64,000 nucleotides of DNA from contig NZ_JAENIM010000039.1 of NCBI RefSeq assembly GCF_016595495.1, positions 354,659 to 418,658 on the forward strand. The letters are read 5' to 3'. The notes under the pieces are model-generated. The model ran no database searches and was not told where the DNA came from. It saw nothing but the letters and a program-made list of their open reading frames with translations. Made by a program: the position numbers and the translations under genes. The stretch is from Persicirhabdus sediminis (GTDB lineage Bacteria; Verrucomicrobiota; Verrucomicrobiia; Verrucomicrobiales; Akkermansiaceae). Every line of letters begins with the position of its first letter. Positions within the stretch are counted from its first letter, which is position 1. This document shows, piece after piece, positions 61,105 through 64,000 of the stretch.

Positions 61105-62169
61105 TTGAAAATTACTAGTTTGTCTGCTACCCGAAAGATCATCCATATTGATATGGATTGTTTTTACGCTGCCATTGAGGAGCGTGAGAATCCGCAGCTT
61201 GTTGGCAAGCCTGTGGGTGTCGGGGGCGGCAGCCGTCGTGGGGTGCTGTGTACGGCTAACTACGAGGCGCGTAAGTTTGGTTGTCACAGCGCGATGCCTA
61301 TATTTAAGGCGATGCAAAAGTGCCCGCAGCTGGTGCTATTGCCAGTTAGGTTTTCTCTCTATCGCTCGGTTTCCGCGCAGATTAAATCTATCTTTGCGCG
61401 CTTTACTGAGTTGATTGAACCATTGTCATTAGATGAGGCCTACCTCGACCTATCACATTGGGAGAGCGACGGCAGTGCGATTGCTAGAGAAATACGCGCT
61501 CAGATATTTGAAGAGACGAGCTTGCATGCCTCAGCTGGCATTGGACCAAATAAGTTAGTCGCAAAAATTGCCAGTGATCTGAACAAACCTAATGGTCAAT
61601 ATGAAGTCACCACTGACCAGCTGGATGAATTTATGCGCCAGCTGCCAGTAGGAAAGATCTGGGGAGTGGGGCGCAAGATGCAGCAACGGCTAGATCAGCA
61701 AAATATCAAAACCTGCGCTGACCTGCAGAAGTTTTCTCGTATCCAGCTGGCTCAGCAATTTGGTCGTTGGGGCAATGAACTCTACGATTTGTGCCGCGGG
61801 ATTGATCAGCGTAAAGTGAGTCCTCATCGCGTGCGTAAGTCATTAGGTAAGGAAACGACGTTTTCTGAAAATCGCCGTCATTTCAATGAGCTAGAGTTAG
61901 AGCTGAAAAAGCTAGCGGATGAAGTTGAGGCCAGCTGGAAAAATAAACTCGCCGAGCGCGAGGTGAAATCACTGGTTGTGAAGTTGAAGTTCGAAGATTT
62001 TACTCAAACGACCAGTGAACGAGTTAGCCGGTCGGTTGACTATCAGCTAGCCAAGGAGTTGCTGGGGGAAGCGCTCAGCCGCGGTAATGGCAAGTCGGTG
62101 CGGCTCATCGGCCTGAGTGTGAAGTTTGCCGACCAGACACCACAAGCTCAGCTGGAAATGGATTTTTAA
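61105..62169 (+). CDS. dinB: DNA polymerase IV (Y family)
   Basis: Translesion polymerase of 354 aa starting at TTG 61105, with GGAG at 61093-61096 as Shine-Dalgarno. Catalytic motifs: I-H-I-D-M-D-C-F-Y-A-A-I-E (first Asp pair) and S-L-D-E-A-Y-L-D-L (second Asp-Glu). The helix-hairpin-helix G-V-G-R-K-M and little-finger domain are present. The last residues Q-L-E-M-D-F match a beta-clamp binding peptide. No LexA-type site is visible immediately upstream, and it is not linked to other SOS genes. Confidence 0.95.
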   Translation: MKITSLSATRKIIHIDMDCFYAAIEERENPQLVGKPVGVGGGSRRGVLCTANYEARKFGCHSAMPIFKAMQKCPQLVLLPVRFSLYRSVSAQIKSIFARFTELIEPLSLDEAYLDLSHWESDGSAIAREIRAQIFEETSLHASAGIGPNKLVAKIASDLNKPNGQYEVTTDQLDEFMRQLPVGKIWGVGRKMQQRLDQQNIKTCADLQKFSRIQLAQQFGRWGNELYDLCRGIDQRKVSPHRVRKSLGKETTFSENRRHFNELELELKKLADEVEASWKNKLAEREVKSLVVKLKFEDFTQTTSERVSRSVDYQLAKELLGEALSRGNGKSVRLIGLSVKFADQTPQAQLEMDF

Positions 62170-62239
62170 GGTGTTTATTGGCAGGTTGATAGATGTTGTT
62201 TTTGGTTGTATTAAATTTGTTAGTCAGTAGATATTTGTC

Positions 62240-62905
62240 ATGCATAAACACTTTATCCTAATAGCCGTTTTTCTATCAGCATGTGAAGAGAAACCAGCTA
62301 GCATAGCTGAGTCTGGCAGACTAAAAAAAACAAACGCATCTAGCGAAAGCTATCCCTATCTATCACCTGAAGATCTTGGCATTCAAAAAAAACGTCTATC
62401 TATCACGCCGCAAAGCGGGCAAGTCGCTGTATTACGATATGTACGCGAGAATAACAAAGAGGAGCACGATCAGTTTATTTACGATCAAATCAAATGGACG
62501 AACGGTGAGCAGGTTCATTGGGACGTCATTGAGGCGCCATTGTCATTTTATAATGGCTACCAGGTAGCTAGTGAGTCTAAAGAAGAGCAATTTCGTGATA
62601 GCTGGCGACTCAAAGCTGGCTATGTTAGCGAGGAAATTATTGATTATCATTTTCTAGAATCTAGCTGGAGAAGCTCGGAAGTTGAAGTGATAGGCCGCAT
62701 GGCCTATAGCAAAAATACGGTGACCAAGAGCGAAGACTTGGTCTGCCATTTTCGACTCTTTGTGCTTAGCCTGGAAGAGGTTAAAAAGTTACACCCTGAG
62801 CTGGATGTCGAGCGCGACGAGGGCGTGAGCCAGTGGTCGGCGGCCTTCACATTGACTGCAGAAGAGCTAGCTGAGCGAAGCCAGCTATTGAGCGTCGCCG
62901 AGTAG
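62240..62905 (+). CDS. Hypothetical lipoprotein
   Basis: 221 aa with a short signal peptide ending F-L-S-A-C, a good lipobox with Cys15. The mature part is charged, with S/E/K-rich stretches and several Trp, and shows no known motif. It stands alone between dinB and the Ppx/GppA gene; an A-run of eight near 62326 could be prone to frameshift, but the frame continues unbroken. Confidence 0.72.
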   Translation: MHKHFILIAVFLSACEEKPASIAESGRLKKTNASSESYPYLSPEDLGIQKKRLSITPQSGQVAVLRYVRENNKEEHDQFIYDQIKWTNGEQVHWDVIEAPLSFYNGYQVASESKEEQFRDSWRLKAGYVSEEIIDYHFLESSWRSSEVEVIGRMAYSKNTVTKSEDLVCHFRLFVLSLEEVKKLHPELDVERDEGVSQWSAAFTLTAEELAERSQLLSVAE

Positions 62906-62940
62906 CGACGCTTATTTTGGCAAGGTGGTAAGTGGGGGAG

Positions 62941-63834
62941 TTAGGCTTCTAGCCGTGAATGATAGACCCAACCTTCACGTAGTCCGCGGCGCAGGACGAT
63001 AGCTTTTTCTGCGTCGACGTGAGCTAGCAATTCTTGGGCGGCGATAGCTGCCGTTGGCAGCACATCCCAACGTTTTGCTTGCGAGGTCGTTAGGGTGTCT
63101 TCAATCTGCGGGTCTCCGTCGATGATGCGCTCGAGAAAGGGCAGCAGGGCTTTGGTATTAAGTCGTAGCGAGCGATTAAGGACAAATGGATAGCCGCTGT
63201 GTTTAGCCATCAGCTGACCAATAGATCGCCAAGTGCCGCCGATGAGATAAGCGTTTTCGTGTTCATCTACCCAGTCTAGCGAGTCGATGTAGCTTTTCAG
63301 CGCGCTGCGTGGATCTGATTTGCCTAGCAGCATGAGGTAACCAAGTGGCGCGCTTGCTGTATGGGTGACGGTGCCGTGTTCTAATCTAGCTATTTCCAAA
63401 CTACCGCCACCAAGGTCGGCAATCAGTCCATTCGCTTCAGGGTTAATAGAAAGTACGGAATGGGCGGAATAGAAGGCTTCTTCTTCACCGCTAAGGATAC
63501 GCACTTTGGATTGCATAATTTCCTCCGTCATGGCGACAATTTCACTTTGATTAGAGGCGTCTCTGGTAGCCGCTGTGGCTAGAATGTCTAGCCGCTGGAC
63601 GGGGAAGTTATCTAATAGTTGGCGGAATTTTACCATCATAGCGCGGGCTCGTTTGAGGGCGGTTGGTCCGACGGCTCCCGTAGCTGAGACATCTTGGGCA
63701 AATTTACAAGATAGCTTGTGGTTATAGAGCGCTTGGTAGCCGTGATCTGAGCCGTCGTAGATTACAAGGCGAAGTGAGTTAGAGCCCATATCCATGACAG
63801 CGTGAAGGTTTTCTGGTGGAAAGACATTTGGCAT
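62941..63834 (-). CDS. Exopolyphosphatase/guanosine pentaphosphatase (Ppx/GppA) family
   Basis: 297 aa, the single-domain (catalytic-only) form. The ASKHA-fold phosphate loop is visible as V-M-D-M-G-S-N-S-L-R at the N-terminus and A-D-L-G-G-G-S-L-E at about 140. Family members hydrolyse polyphosphate or pppGpp. Short members without the C-terminal HD-like domain occur in several phyla, so the exact substrate is open. A partial minus-strand gene upstream may belong to the same transcript. Confidence 0.9.
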   Translation of the reverse strand: MPNVFPPENLHAVMDMGSNSLRLVIYDGSDHGYQALYNHKLSCKFAQDVSATGAVGPTALKRARAMMVKFRQLLDNFPVQRLDILATAATRDASNQSEIVAMTEEIMQSKVRILSGEEEAFYSAHSVLSINPEANGLIADLGGGSLEIARLEHGTVTHTASAPLGYLMLLGKSDPRSALKSYIDSLDWVDEHENAYLIGGTWRSIGQLMAKHSGYPFVLNRSLRLNTKALLPFLERIIDGDPQIEDTLTTSQAKRWDVLPTAAIAAQELLAHVDAEKAIVLRRGLREGWVYHSRLEA

Positions 63835-63877
63835 AACAGTTTAATAATGGCACGAAATCGCTTCGTTTCCAACCTCT

Positions 63878-64000
63878 TCACTCATAATTCTTAAATGTTG
63901 TTGGATAATTAGAAATCCCAGCTGTCATTGTTAGTGGTTGATTTTCAATGAGCTCGCTGGAGAACGAACGGGTGTAATCATCAGCTGTAAATGTAATAGC
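63878..64000 (-). CDS. C-terminal 40 residues of a minus-strand gene running off the window
   Basis: An open frame on the minus strand from the window edge to TGA at 63878-63880. It ends with ...M-T-A-G-I-S-N-Y-P-T-T-F-K-N-Y-E. The G-I-S-N-Y-P piece recalls the G-I-A-x-Y-P segment of GGDEF domains, but the protein stops soon after, where GGDEF domains normally continue, so this assignment is weak. It lies 44 bp from the Ppx/GppA start on the same strand. Confidence 0.45.
   Translation of the reverse strand, partial: AITFTADDYTRSFSSELIENQPLTMTAGISNYPTTFKNYE

Noticed and set aside
63878-64000. Firm GGDEF assignment of the partial gene
   Set aside because: Only one short G-I-S-N-Y-P resemblance, and the protein ends where a GGDEF domain should continue.

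Overview
The window is a 64 kb chromosomal segment that reads like a free-living, probably marine member of the Verrucomicrobiota (Verrucomicrobiales; Rubritalea/Akkermansiaceae-like). This placement is inferred from a secreted sulfatase, a GH29 fucosidase, a GH2 enzyme, giant CBM-bearing secreted proteins, many lipoproteins and Planctomycetes/Verrucomicrobia-type structured repeats. It was not tested by any search. Gene density is high, and many genes lack a clear Shine-Dalgarno sequence.

Layout. 1-2.05 kb: c-type cytochrome lipoprotein, then pdxJ-acpS. 2.13-5.0 kb: two identical tRNA-Asn genes and a terminator, a 390-bp mosaic microsatellite, seven copies of a hairpin-rich repeat module (2.8-4.6 kb), then tRNA-Ser. 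5.25-7.3 kb: an accessory zone with small orphan genes and a 112-bp element present twice. 7.3-16.7 kb: DUF1460 amidase-like protein, rnhA, rlmB-like gene, a large membrane-anchored repeat protein, a DAACS symporter, the cobalamin nucleotide-loop cluster cobT-cobS-cobC-like, and an rhlE-type helicase. 17-29 kb: secreted GH2, a PQQ-type sugar dehydrogenase, maltoporin-like porin, TonB receptor with metal-binding features, GH29 fucosidase. 29-47.6 kb: mostly housekeeping (polX, gamma carbonic anhydrase, BFN nuclease, acyP, rapA, trpF, sixA, cysK, infA, glnS, dCMP deaminase-like, nadD) with a sulfatase and a periplasmic two-HMA protein. 47.6-48.7 kb: chrA. 49-61 kb: two tandem paralogous giant secreted proteins (1939 and 1946 aa), each with its own similar promoter and terminator. 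61.1-64 kb: dinB, a lipoprotein, a Ppx/GppA phosphatase and the 3' end of a further gene.

Function. The secreted sulfatase, fucosidase, GH2, porin and sugar dehydrogenase are consistent with use of sulfated or fucosylated polysaccharide, although they are scattered and not one locus. The TonB receptor and the HMA protein suggest handling of a soft metal. The most unusual items are: the giant-protein pair, which combines a discoidin-like domain, a c-type heme site, a large unrecognised central region, an eight-cysteine zinc-finger-like knot and several carbohydrate-binding-like domains; infA, whose reading frame appears to begin at an AUA codon behind a strong Shine-Dalgarno; and the structured repeat array between tRNA genes.
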